Assembly (NCBI GenBank): GCA_027488335.1
Contig: JAIYBU010000239.1
Location: forward strand, 1-63,319
DNA length: 63,319 nt
From: Cytophagaceae bacterium
Lineage (GTDB): Bacteria; Bacteroidota; Bacteroidia; Cytophagales; Spirosomataceae
Reading direction: 5' to 3'
Made by a program: the position numbers and the translations under genes. Numbering within the stretch: the first letter of the stretch is position 1; each line of letters starts with the position of its first letter. Under the pieces are notes generated by a model that was not told where the DNA came from, made no database searches, and saw only the letters and a program-made list of their open reading frames with translations. Of the stretch, positions 23,520-31,961 are shown in pieces.

Positions 23520-24620
23520 ATGAAAAACAGTTTCCTACTCATTTTAGCCTTTGTTGGCATATTGGCTTCCTGCAAAAAAACGGCAAGTACCAATACTTCG
23601 CCTCAATATAAATCACTCACCGAAGCGGTTTATGCGTCGGGCAATATTTACCCCAAAAACGAGTATAAGCTCACGGCCAACGCCGATGGCTTTTTGATTA
23701 AACAAACTGCTTTTGAAGGCGATGCTGTCGGAAAAAATCAATTGCTTTTTCAGCTTGAAAGTGCTTCGCAAGAGGCTCGTCTGGAGGCTTCGAGCAATAT
23801 TTTACGTCAGTCGGAAGCTAATTTTAGCGATAACTCGCCCATTCTTGATGAACTCGAAGTGCAGCTCCGAAATGCCCGCACAAAACTGGCCAACGACTCA
23901 GTAAATTTTAAAAGATACAAAGAGCTTTACGACCGAAACGCCACCACTCGTATCGAATATGAGCGAGCTGAGTTGGCTTTCCAAACTTCAAAAAATGATG
24001 TTTCGGCTCGCAGAAAAGCGTGGCTACGTACAAAAAATCAACTTTATGTAGATTTACAAAACTCAAAATCGAACTTTAAAGTCAATGCTCGTGAAGAAGA
24101 TAATTATCGAATAAAGAGCTTTGAAGCAGGAAAACTCTACGAAATTTACAAAAAACAAGGCGAACTCGTGCGTCGTGGCGAAGCCATTGCACTGGTAGGC
24201 GATGCCAACGAGGTTTACGCTCAACTGGCCATTGACGAATCTGATTTTGTAAAAGTACAAATCGGACAAACAGTTTTGGTAAAAATTGATGTTTACAAAG
24301 AAAAAATCTTCAAGGCCAAAGTGACCAAACTTTATCCAAAACTCAATAAAGCCGACCAAACATTCAGAGTCGATGCCGAATTTGTGGAAGAAAAACCCAA
24401 TGCCTACTACGGCATGACAATTGAGGCCAACATTGTGGTTTCGGAAAACCCAAAGGTACTAACAATTCCGAAAAACTATTTAGTAGGCAGCGATTCGGTC
24501 TGGATTGAGGAAAACGGTGATAAAAAGAAAATCAAAATCACGAAAGGCGTAGAAAACCTTGATATGGTCGAAGTTAGGGCTGGTCTTACCGAAAAATCGG
24601 TTTTGGTGCTTGGAAATTGA
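23520..24620 (+). CDS. HlyD/RND-type periplasmic adaptor lipoprotein
   Basis: Membrane-fusion protein that would link an inner-membrane pump to an outer-membrane channel. The 366-aa product has a lipoprotein signal (LASC, Cys18), a biotinyl-lipoyl-like hairpin (DGFLIKQTAFEGDAVGKNQLLFQLES, residues about 58-85), a coiled-coil hairpin at about 85-190 (NARTKLANDSVNFKRYKELYDRNATTRIEYERAEL), the returning lipoyl half (YKKQGELVRRGEAIALVG) and a beta-barrel domain. It is the first gene of a five-gene operon with an ABC permease and ATPase, so it resembles MacA rather than an RND adaptor. Confidence 0.9.
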   Translation: MKNSFLLILAFVGILASCKKTASTNTSPQYKSLTEAVYASGNIYPKNEYKLTANADGFLIKQTAFEGDAVGKNQLLFQLESASQEARLEASSNILRQSEANFSDNSPILDELEVQLRNARTKLANDSVNFKRYKELYDRNATTRIEYERAELAFQTSKNDVSARRKAWLRTKNQLYVDLQNSKSNFKVNAREEDNYRIKSFEAGKLYEIYKKQGELVRRGEAIALVGDANEVYAQLAIDESDFVKVQIGQTVLVKIDVYKEKIFKAKVTKLYPKLNKADQTFRVDAEFVEEKPNAYYGMTIEANIVVSENPKVLTIPKNYLVGSDSVWIEENGDKKKIKITKGVENLDMVEVRAGLTEKSVLVLGN

Positions 24621-24694
24621 TTTATGCCATAACCTATGTACAACCAAGACATTGTCTTGTCTCTACCAAGCCAACAATAAACCAAAATTAAATC

Positions 24695-25945
24695 ATGAAT
24701 CTCGGTATATCACTCCAAATAGCCAAAACACACCTTCTGACCAAAAAACGTCAGACCTTGATTGCCATGCTGGGCGTTACCTTCGGTATTGCGATGTTCA
24801 TCGTCATGATTTCGGTCATTAAAGGGGTCAATAAATTTCTCGAAGATTCGGCTCTCGACTCATCGCCGCACATCAGAATTTATAAAGAAATAACGAGTAA
24901 TCACCCGAGTATTATCGAAGAAGCCGGTCCGTCAGACTTTAATGTCATTTATCATCAATTACCTAAAAATGAGCTAATTAACATCAAAAATGGACTACAA
25001 ATTGCTGCCAATATCGAAAAAGAGCCAGCGGTTTTGGGAGTTTCGCCACAAATAAGTTCACAGGTATTTTTCAATAAAGGGCCAGTACCTTTTTCAGGAC
25101 AAATTGCGGGGGTCGATGTAGTGAAAGAAGATAAATTATACGACCTAAAAAAACGTATCAAATCAGGGAATATCGAATCCTTGCTTTCGACTCCCAACGG
25201 AATCTTGATGGGTAAAGTTTTGGCCCGCAACCTCAACGTAAAAGTTGGTGATAAAATAACGGTGACAACACCCACAGGAAATTTAAAACTGGTTAAAATT
25301 GTAGGAATTTTTGGTTTTGGTATTCAGACCGTCGATGGCGTAAAATGCTACGCCAATATGTCGATGGTGCAGGAAATTTTACAAAAAGACAAAAGTTTCG
25401 TGACTGATATTCATATAAAAATGAAAGATTCACAAGCGGCACTTACTTACGCCAAAATTCTGAAAAATCAGTACGGCTACAAAACCCAAGATTGGGCAGA
25501 AGCCAACTCAGCATTTTTGGCAGGCGATAAAATCCGAAATGGCATGGTGATTATGGTTTCTATTACACTTTTGGTCGTGGCTGGCTTTGGTATCTATAAT
25601 ATTATGAACATGAATGTCATCAATAAAATGAAAGACATTGCCATTTTGAAAGCCACGGGTTTTGCAGGCAAAGACATTGTTTCGATATTCTTAATTCAAT
25701 CAATCATTATTGGTATTTTGGGTGCTTTATTGGGCATTATTATTGGTTTTTGCTTGAGTTACCTACTTTCGTCAATGCCATTTGATGCGGGAGATTTTCT
25801 TGATATAAAAACATTCCCAATTTTATTTGAACCAAAATATTATGGTCTCGGAATGATTTTCGGCATCACAACCACCATTCTGGCTGGCTATATGCCTGCC
25901 CGAAAAGCATCAAAAATCGACCCTGTAGCGATATTGAGGGGGTAA
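24695..25945 (+). CDS. ABC transporter permease (MacB/FtsX type)
   Basis: A 416-aa inner-membrane protein with one N-terminal span (residues about 20-42, LIAMLGVTFGIAMFIVMISVI), a large periplasmic MacB-type core domain, and three C-terminal spans forming the FtsX domain (VIMVSITLLVVAGFGIYNIMNM, IAILKATGFAGKDIVSIFLIQ, then YMPARKASKIDPVAILRG at the end). The ending is diagnostic for the MacB/LolC/FtsX permeases, which extract or expel substrates by mechanotransmission rather than true transport. It lies 74 nt after the adaptor gene and 39 nt before the ATPase gene. Confidence 0.93.
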   Translation: MNLGISLQIAKTHLLTKKRQTLIAMLGVTFGIAMFIVMISVIKGVNKFLEDSALDSSPHIRIYKEITSNHPSIIEEAGPSDFNVIYHQLPKNELINIKNGLQIAANIEKEPAVLGVSPQISSQVFFNKGPVPFSGQIAGVDVVKEDKLYDLKKRIKSGNIESLLSTPNGILMGKVLARNLNVKVGDKITVTTPTGNLKLVKIVGIFGFGIQTVDGVKCYANMSMVQEILQKDKSFVTDIHIKMKDSQAALTYAKILKNQYGYKTQDWAEANSAFLAGDKIRNGMVIMVSITLLVVAGFGIYNIMNMNVINKMKDIAILKATGFAGKDIVSIFLIQSIIIGILGALLGIIIGFCLSYLLSSMPFDAGDFLDIKTFPILFEPKYYGLGMIFGITTTILAGYMPARKASKIDPVAILRG

Positions 25946-25984
25946 TTCCCCACCCCTAAATCGAAGCTAAAAATAAAGTTTAAA

Positions 25985-26734
25985 ATGAATTTTGACACTT
26001 ATAAAATGAATAAAATCGAAACAATAAGCTCCCCTTTGGGGCAGTCCAATGGGTCGGTAGGGGGACTTGTACTTCAAGCCTCTAACATCAATAAATATTT
26101 CTACGAACCCGAAAAATTTCAAGTGTTAAAGAATATTTCATTTGAAGCCAATCGGGGTGAGTTTTTGGCATTGGTCGGGAAATCAGGCTGCGGTAAATCA
26201 ACGCTTTTGTATATTCTCTCGACAATGGATACCGATTACGAAGGCACACTAACAATGAATGGCCAACGCTTGACTGGGCGTACGCAAGACCAATTGGCGG
26301 CCTTCCGCAACGAACATTTGGGTTTTGTTTTTCAGTTTCACTTTCTCTTGCCCGAGTTTACGGTTTTACAAAACGTGATGCTTCCGGCATTAAAACTCGG
26401 TAAATATTCAAATAAAGAAATTGAGGAAAGAGCCTACCAAAAGTTAAAATTGGTTGATATGCAAGACCACGCACTCAAGCAATCGGCCAAACTTTCGGGT
26501 GGCCAACAACAACGTGTGGCCATTGCACGGGCTTTAATCAATGACCCCAGCATTATTATGGGCGATGAGCCAACGGGGAATCTCGACAAAAAAAATTCGG
26601 AGGTAGTTTTTGAGATTTTCAAACAAATTGCCCACGAGAATAATCAAACAATCATTGCAGTAACGCACGACCCCGATTTTGCCAAAGGAAGTGATAGAAT
26701 CATTGAAATGTCGGACGGACAAATTGTTAGCTAA
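25985..26734 (+). CDS. ABC transporter ATP-binding protein (MacB/LolD type)
   Basis: A 249-aa ATPase partner of the preceding permease. Walker A is GKSGCGKST at 65-73, the Q-loop [10 protein letters not shown], signature [15 protein letters not shown], Walker [13 protein letters not shown], and the H-loop ITHDPD-type AVTHDPDF. The first 28 residues are unlike the family and are encoded by CTCCCCTTTGGGG followed by GGGTCGGTAGGGGG, which looks like an intergenic repeat captured in the frame. An ATG at 26006 would shorten but not remove it. The stop TAA overlaps the ATG of the histidine kinase gene by one base. Confidence 0.93.
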   Translation: MNFDTYKMNKIETISSPLGQSNGSVGGLVLQASNINKYFYEPEKFQVLKNISFEANRGEFLALVGKSGCGKSTLLYILSTMDTDYEGTLTMNGQRLTGRTQDQLAAFRNEHLGFVFQFHFLLPEFTVLQNVMLPALKLGKYSNKEIEERAYQKLKLVDMQDHALKQSAKLSGGQQQRVAIARALINDPSIIMGDEPTGNLDKKNSEVVFEIFKQIAHENNQTIIAVTHDPDFAKGSDRIIEMSDGQIVS

Positions 26735-27747
26735 TGATAAGTGAAAGGAGAATAGTAATTTATGTAATTGCCCTAATGGCAACAATAGCCGCTTTTTTTA
26801 GGTGGTATATTTTTGATTTTGACCTTAAAAGTAATGCTATCTTATTTCTTGTTTCTATCATCGTTTTATCTACAACTTTTATTTTTTTTAGTAAAACTTG
26901 CCTCGTTTTCGATAAATTCATGCCCTATGACAGAGGCATCGTCAAGCGATTAATCCCACAAATACTTCTCAATCTTGCCTTCATTACTATTGTTTCAAGA
27001 GTGGCATTTTTAATCGGGCGAACAATGTTACCTTTCCATTCAATCGTTGAAAAAGAAGCCACCAATCTTGCACAACTTGCAGGCATAGCTACCGAAGTTT
27101 TGGTTGTAACGCTCCTGAATGTTATTCATTTTGCTAAATACTCACTGAATAAATGGCGTGAAAATGCACTCAGAGCTACTAATCTCGAAAAAGAGAAATC
27201 GCAGGTACAATTTGATAATCTAAAAAATCAGCTTAATCCACATTTTTTGTTTAATAGCCTTACTTCTCTTGATTCACTCATTCACGAAAACCCAACATTG
27301 GCAAGTGATTTTCTTAGGCAATTGGCTAAAGTCTTCCGCTATGTGCTACAAAACAAAGAAAAGGGTTTGGTCAGTCTCGAAACTGAATTAAATTTTATCA
27401 AAAATTACATAGCCTTGCTTCATACTCGCTTTGGTGAATCTCTTATCATCAATTTCACTATTTCGATAGATATTTTAGATTTACAAATTGCTCCCGTAAC
27501 ACTCCAAATATTAATCGAAAATGCACTCAAACATAACATCATAAATCAAGCTAATCCACTGATAATCAATATTTTTAATCAAGACAACTATTTAATTATT
27601 GAAAATCCAATACAACAAAAAAAACAAGTTGAAACTTCCAACGGACAAGGACTAAATAACCTAAAAACACTCTATAGTTTTCTCAGTGACAAAGAAGTTT
27701 TGATTGAACAAAACGAGGTATTTAGAGTGAAAGTCCCCTTAATTTGA
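26734..27747 (+). CDS. Sensor histidine kinase, LytS/YehU type
   Basis: A 337-aa membrane kinase. Four hydrophobic segments occupy residues about 8-130, followed by a short coiled coil (NALRATNLEKEKSQVQFDNLKNQ) and the His_kinase domain (PF06580) with phospho-acceptor His170 in NQLNPHFLFNSLTSL. A compact ATPase follows: N-box LIENALKHN and a glycine motif NGQGLNNLKTL. There is no extracellular sensor domain, so the cue may be perceived in the membrane, possibly through the ABC permease next to it. Translationally coupled to the ATPase (TAATG) and 10 nt before the response regulator gene. Confidence 0.92.
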   Translation: MISERRIVIYVIALMATIAAFFRWYIFDFDLKSNAILFLVSIIVLSTTFIFFSKTCLVFDKFMPYDRGIVKRLIPQILLNLAFITIVSRVAFLIGRTMLPFHSIVEKEATNLAQLAGIATEVLVVTLLNVIHFAKYSLNKWRENALRATNLEKEKSQVQFDNLKNQLNPHFLFNSLTSLDSLIHENPTLASDFLRQLAKVFRYVLQNKEKGLVSLETELNFIKNYIALLHTRFGESLIINFTISIDILDLQIAPVTLQILIENALKHNIINQANPLIINIFNQDNYLIIENPIQQKKQVETSNGQGLNNLKTLYSFLSDKEVLIEQNEVFRVKVPLI

Positions 27748-27757
27748 TAGATATTTT

Positions 27758-28534
27758 ATGAAGATATTATTAATAGAAGACGAGTCTTTAGTTGCTAAAA
27801 ACCTCGAAAACTTGGTCAAACAACTCGAACCAACTGCAATTTTATTGGCCACAATCGGTAGCGTAAAAGAGTCTTTAGATTGGTTTAAATCCAATGCCGA
27901 ACCTGACCTTATTTTATCAGATATTCAGCTTTCTGACGGCGTTAGTTTCGATATTTTTCAAGACATTCAACCCCAATGCCCAATCATTTTTACAACAGCT
28001 TATGATGAATATGCCATTCGGGCTTTCAAACTCAATAGTATTGATTACTTATTGAAACCCATTGATAAAGAGGAATTAAGATGTGCTTTTGAGAAGTTTA
28101 AAAAGCTAAATCATACTCCTAATCAGAATAATTTTAAAGAGCAACTTACTGATTTATTACACGACTTGGAAAATCGTACCGCATTACCAAAATTTAAAAC
28201 TCGTTTTACGGCACATCATCAACGAAATATCGTAGCCGTAACAACCGAGCGAATTGCGTGTTTTTACAGAGATGAAGTTATCTGGATTCAGACCACTGAT
28301 AATCAAAGGCTTATTACCGATTATAACTCCCTCGATGAGATAGAAGAATTATTAAACCCAGAAGGGTTTTATCGAGCCAATCGGCAATTTATTGTCAATA
28401 AACAAACCATCGAAAGCTATCGAACACATTTTACAGGAAAAATTGAGTTAAAATTAGTCGTAATAACCAAAGACGAGATTGTAGTAAGTAAAGAAAAAGC
28501 CCACCAATTTAGAGGTTGGTTTGAGTTAGGTTAA
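27758..28534 (+). CDS. LytTR family response regulator
   Basis: A 258-aa DNA-binding regulator. The receiver domain (residues 1-120) has acidic residues Glu7/Asp8, the phospho-acceptor Asp55 in LILSDIQLSDG, Thr in FTTAYD, and Lys in LLKPIDKEEL. The LytTR DNA-binding domain occupies about 150-255 (RIACFYRDEVIWIQTTDNQRLITDYNSLDEIEELL, FYRANRQFIVNKQTIESY). It is the partner of the upstream kinase and probably controls its own operon. Its 3' end overlaps the convergent nuoH stop by four bases. Confidence 0.94.
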   Translation: MKILLIEDESLVAKNLENLVKQLEPTAILLATIGSVKESLDWFKSNAEPDLILSDIQLSDGVSFDIFQDIQPQCPIIFTTAYDEYAIRAFKLNSIDYLLKPIDKEELRCAFEKFKKLNHTPNQNNFKEQLTDLLHDLENRTALPKFKTRFTAHHQRNIVAVTTERIACFYRDEVIWIQTTDNQRLITDYNSLDEIEELLNPEGFYRANRQFIVNKQTIESYRTHFTGKIELKLVVITKDEIVVSKEKAHQFRGWFELG

Positions 28535-29616
28535 ATCATCAATAAACGCCAAATACCCGAAATCAATAAAAGTACCAAACAAAATGGCGTAAGCACTTTC
28601 CAAGAAAGATACATAAGTTGGTCAACACGCAAGCGAGGGAGTGTCCAACGCACCCACATTTGAATCAGAATCAAGAAATAGGCTTTTGAAATCAGCCAAA
28701 ACCCACCCCATAGGTCACTTGACCAATGCCCCATTTGGCCACTTGTCCAACTTCCGAGCGTAAACGAGCCGATATTTGGAAAAGGAGTATTCCAACTTCC
28801 GAGAAATAAAATTGTACCCAAAATCGAAACTAAGAGCATCATTCCGTATTCGGCAAGAAACAAAATCGCCCAACGAAAACCTGAATATTCAGTATGAAAA
28901 CCACCAATCAATTCTGATTCTGCTTCGGGTAAATCAAAGGGGGCTCGGTTGGCCTCAGCTAATGAAGCAATAAAATAAATCACAAAAACTATGAGTAAAA
29001 ACGGATTTCGGAAGATATTCCATATCAAAATTCCACCATATTGGCTCACTTCAACACCTGTCGCTTTTATACCAAAAAGATAGTTTTTTTCGAGTGAAAA
29101 AAAACCTTGCTGAAAACTAATTTCTTGCAAATCAAGTGTTTGCGTAATCAAAATTACACATAATACCGATAAGCCCAAAGGGACTTCATAAGACACAATC
29201 TGAGCAACCGAACGCATCGCACCCAGCAACGAATATTTATTGTTTGACGCCCAACCTGCCATCAGAATCCCGAGAATATCAAGCGAAACCACTGCCAAAA
29301 GCATAAAAACACCCGTTTGTGTGGCAGAACCTCTCAAATTTGGCGAAAGTGGAAATAAGGCAAAACCCGCAAAAATCGCCATGAAAATCATTAACGGAGC
29401 AAACTTAAACATTCGTCGGTCGGCAGCAGCAGGCACAATATCTTCCTTCTGAATCAGCTTCAAAAGGTCGGCAATTAGCTGAAAAAGCCCCCATTTACCA
29501 ACCTCCATTGGGCCAGTACGGTCCTGAATAAAAGCCGAAACCTTACGTTCGACATACACCGCAACGACTACATTGGCAAAAATAATCGCAAGAAATATGA
29601 GTATGGTTATGAGCAT
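28531..29616 (-). CDS. nuoH: NADH-quinone oxidoreductase subunit H (complex I)
   Basis: Membrane subunit of respiratory complex I that forms part of the quinone-binding chamber. The 361-aa protein has about eight or nine spans and family segments [42 protein letters not shown] (split here by the first loop), the first-loop residues [37 protein letters not shown]-type stretch near residue 220, and [20 protein letters not shown] near the C-terminus. Length is normal. No other nuo gene flanks it: upstream is asnS, downstream a convergent regulator. The remaining subunits must be elsewhere if it is functional. Confidence 0.95.
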   Translation of the reverse strand: [361 protein letters not shown]

Positions 29617-29650
29617 TTTAGCAATTTTGGGGTCATATTCAGAAAAGCTA

Positions 29651-29681
29651 AACGTGGCACATCTTGGAGATATGCCACGTT
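29651..29681. terminator. Hairpin AACGTGGCA/TGCCACGTT between asnS and nuoH
   Basis: Nine perfect pairs (29651-29659 with 29673-29681) and a 13-nt loop, followed by a T-run on the plus strand. For the minus-strand asnS it would be a weak terminator because the trailing sequence is TTAGC. Confidence 0.5.
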
Positions 29682-29716
29682 TTTGTTATAAAAACTTCAA
29701 ACTTCATGCCTGAAAA

Positions 29717-31144
29717 TCAAAACTCTGCACTCTTAGGCGTGCGAGGAAAAGGAATCACATCACGGATGTTGGTCATGCCCGTTACGAACAATACCAAACG
29801 CTCAAAACCAAGACCGAAACCTGAGTGCGGAGCCGAACCAAATTTACGAGTTTCGAGATACCACCAAATGTTTTCTGGGTCGATACCTACTTCTTTCGTG
29901 CGAGCTAATAATTTCTCGTAATCATCTTCACGTTGCGAACCACCGATGATTTCACCAATTCCTGGGAAAAGTACGTCCATTGCACGAACAGTCTTTCCAT
30001 CTTCATCTTGTTTCATATAGAAAGCCTTGATGTCTTTCGGATAATTGGTCAAAATCACTGGTTTTTTGAAGTGTTTTTCTACCAAATAACGCTCGTGTTC
30101 TGATTGTAAATCAATACCCCATTGAACAGGATATTGGAATTTTTTCTCTTTATGAGGTTTTGAGCGAAGCAAAATTTCAATCGCTTCGGTGTATGTCAAA
30201 CGCTCAAATTTATTATCAACCACAAACTTCAATTTTTCCAACAAACTCAATTCGCTACGCTCATTTTGAGGCTTGCTTTTCTCTTCTTCCAAAAGGCGTT
30301 TTTCCAAGAAAGCTAAATCTTCCGCACAATTTTCGAGAGCATATTTGATAACTGTCTGCACGAAATCTTCGGCCAACGCCATGTTATCTTCCAATTCGTA
30401 GAAAGCAACTTCTGGCTCAATCATCCAAAACTCCGCCAAGTGACGGGTCGTATTTGAGTTTTCCGCACGGAAAGTTGGCCCAAACGTATAAATTTTCGAT
30501 AAAGCTAATGCACCTAATTCGCCTTCGAGTTGTCCCGAAACGGTCAAACTTGTTTGGCGACCGAAGAAATCTTGGCTGTAATCAATGCTTCCGTCTTCGG
30601 CTCTTGGAGGTTTTTCCATGTCGAAGTTCGTCACATGAAACATTTCTCCTGCACCTTCGGCGTCAGAAGCCGTGATGATTGGCGTATGAAGATAGAAAAA
30701 ACCGTTGTCGTTATAATATTTATGCACCGCATAAGCCAACGCATGACGAATGCGGAAAATTGCTCCAAAAGTATTTGTACGGAAACGTAAGTGAGCTTTT
30801 TCACGCAAAAACTCCATTGAGTGTTTCTTTGGTTGCATCGGGAATGTCTCGTCAGCAGTACCATAGACCACAATTTTCTCGGCTTTTACCTCTACTGCTT
30901 GTCCTGAACCCATCGAAGCAATTAATTTTCCCGTTACGGCCACGCACGCACCCGTCGAAACTAATTTCAATATTTCTTCATCTATGAGTCCACCTTCGGC
31001 AACTGCCTGAATATTATGTATCGTTGAGCCATCATTAATGGCAATAAAAGTTACGGCTGCTTGCCCACGTTTGGTACGTACCCAACCTTTCACGGTCACT
31101 TCTTGTTCGCTTGGCGATTGCTTCAGTAATTCCTTGATTTGCAT
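29717..31144 (-). CDS. asnS: Asparaginyl-tRNA synthetase
   Basis: Cytoplasmic class IIb synthetase that charges tRNA-Asn. The 475-aa protein has an N-terminal OB-fold anticodon-binding domain (residues about 10-110, [22 protein letters not shown]) and a catalytic core with motif 2 [21 protein letters not shown] and motif 3 [25 protein letters not shown]. It carries an asparagine-type rather than aspartate-type core and lacks the GAD insertion of bacterial AspRS. The presence of AsnRS implies direct Asn charging. An exact -7 box TATTTTTG is located 29 nt upstream. Confidence 0.97.
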   Translation of the reverse strand: MQIKELLKQSPSEQEVTVKGWVRTKRGQAAVTFIAINDGSTIHNIQAVAEGGLIDEEILKLVSTGACVAVTGKLIASMGSGQAVEVKAEKIVVYGTADETFPMQPKKHSMEFLREKAHLRFRTNTFGAIFRIRHALAYAVHKYYNDNGFFYLHTPIITASDAEGAGEMFHVTNFDMEKPPRAEDGSIDYSQDFFGRQTSLTVSGQLEGELGALALSKIYTFGPTFRAENSNTTRHLAEFWMIEPEVAFYELEDNMALAEDFVQTVIKYALENCAEDLAFLEKRLLEEEKSKPQNERSELSLLEKLKFVVDNKFERLTYTEAIEILLRSKPHKEKKFQYPVQWGIDLQSEHERYLVEKHFKKPVILTNYPKDIKAFYMKQDEDGKTVRAMDVLFPGIGEIIGGSQREDDYEKLLARTKEVGIDPENIWWYLETRKFGSAPHSGFGLGFERLVLFVTGMTNIRDVIPFPRTPKSAEF

Positions 31145-31172
31145 AATTCTCTTTTATTCTTGAATTGAACTG

Positions 31173-31180
31173 CAAAAATA
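31173..31180 (-). promoter_or_regulatory. Putative -7 box TATTTTTG for asnS
   Basis: Exact TAnnTTTG match on the minus strand, 28 nt before the asnS ATG. A -33 TTG is not evident. Confidence 0.4.
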
Positions 31181-31212
31181 GGAATAAAACTTTTCTTATA
31201 ATAAGTATTTGT

Positions 31213-31233
31213 GGAGCGAACATCCTGTTCTCC
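31213..31233. repeat. Imperfect palindrome GGAGCGAACA-TCC-TGTTCTCC
   Basis: Arms pair except for one unpaired base. The preceding phrase TGTGGAGCGAACA also occurs, inverted, at 2647-2665, indicating a dispersed intergenic repeat. Confidence 0.5.
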
Positions 31234-31305
31234 GAAAAATGACCTGAAAATCAAAGAAAAACCATGCTTTTTTTATAATTTAGTCACAGAAATACAATTA
31301 TTGAT

Positions 31306-31890
31306 ATGACGATTAAAGAAAAGTATTCAAAAATTCTCGAAAAGTTCGTCTATGAAATTATAGATGGGAAGACAATTTATTTTAAGGGTTACAAGAAAGC
31401 TAAAAATGATGAAGAAATTTGGGGCTGTACGGGATTACAGTCAACAATCACTACTTATATTTTAGAGACTCTATATTCTCTTTCCAGAAAATTGGAGTAT
31501 CGAATTCATTCAAACCATCCAAGTTTACAAATAGACTTCAACAATATTCTCACTTGTGACATTTTAATTTACGATAAAACCGTTTTAACTGCCGACAGAA
31601 TAACCACAAAGTATTCAAACGTTCCACCAAAATATGCCATCGAAGTTGATACAAATGCCGATTTGAGTGAAACTAATTCTATGGATTATTTAACTCGAAA
31701 AATTGAAAAACTCTTTGAATTTGGCACAGAAAAAGTTTTTTGGGTAATTACAGCTTCTCAAAAAGTGATTATTGCTCAACCTAATGAGGATTGGTACATA
31801 CGAAGTTGGGATAAAGACATCGAACTTTTCGACGGAATAAACATCAATATCGGCAAATATCTTGATGAAGAAGGGATAAAAGTTTCGTAA
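31306..31890 (+). CDS. Uma2 family endonuclease-like protein (DUF820)
   Basis: A 194-aa protein of the Uma2/DUF820 family, which has a PD-(D/E)XK nuclease-like fold and is usually found as many scattered copies in cyanobacteria and some Bacteroidota. The core elements are visible: the Asp of CDILIYDK near residue 86, then the Glu of KYAIEVDTNADLS near 113, and the helix MDYLTRKIEKLFEFGTEKVFWVI. The canonical final lysine of ExK is replaced by EVD, so nuclease activity is uncertain. It is a single gene between asnS and thiolase and ends at a strong shared terminator. Target and role are unknown. Confidence 0.78.
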   Translation: MTIKEKYSKILEKFVYEIIDGKTIYFKGYKKAKNDEEIWGCTGLQSTITTYILETLYSLSRKLEYRIHSNHPSLQIDFNNILTCDILIYDKTVLTADRITTKYSNVPPKYAIEVDTNADLSETNSMDYLTRKIEKLFEFGTEKVFWVITASQKVIIAQPNEDWYIRSWDKDIELFDGININIGKYLDEEGIKVS

Positions 31891-31893
31891 AGC

Positions 31894-31927
31894 AAAATGC
31901 CTTGAAAATCACTTATCAAGGCATTTT
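31894..31927. terminator. Bidirectional terminator between Uma2-like and thiolase genes
   Basis: AAAATGCCTTGA (31894-31905) and TCAAGGCATTTT (31916-31927) form twelve perfect pairs with a 10-nt loop and T-rich tails on both strands. It serves both convergent genes. Confidence 0.88.
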
Positions 31928-31961
31928 GTTTTATTGGTAAGACCTTCGGTGCAGGCCTATT

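Noticed and set aside
24645-24659. CAAGAC-ATT-GTCTTG palindrome between adaptor and permease genes
   Set aside because: Six-base arms in a 74-nt gap inside an operon; could arise by chance, and nothing links it to a regulator.
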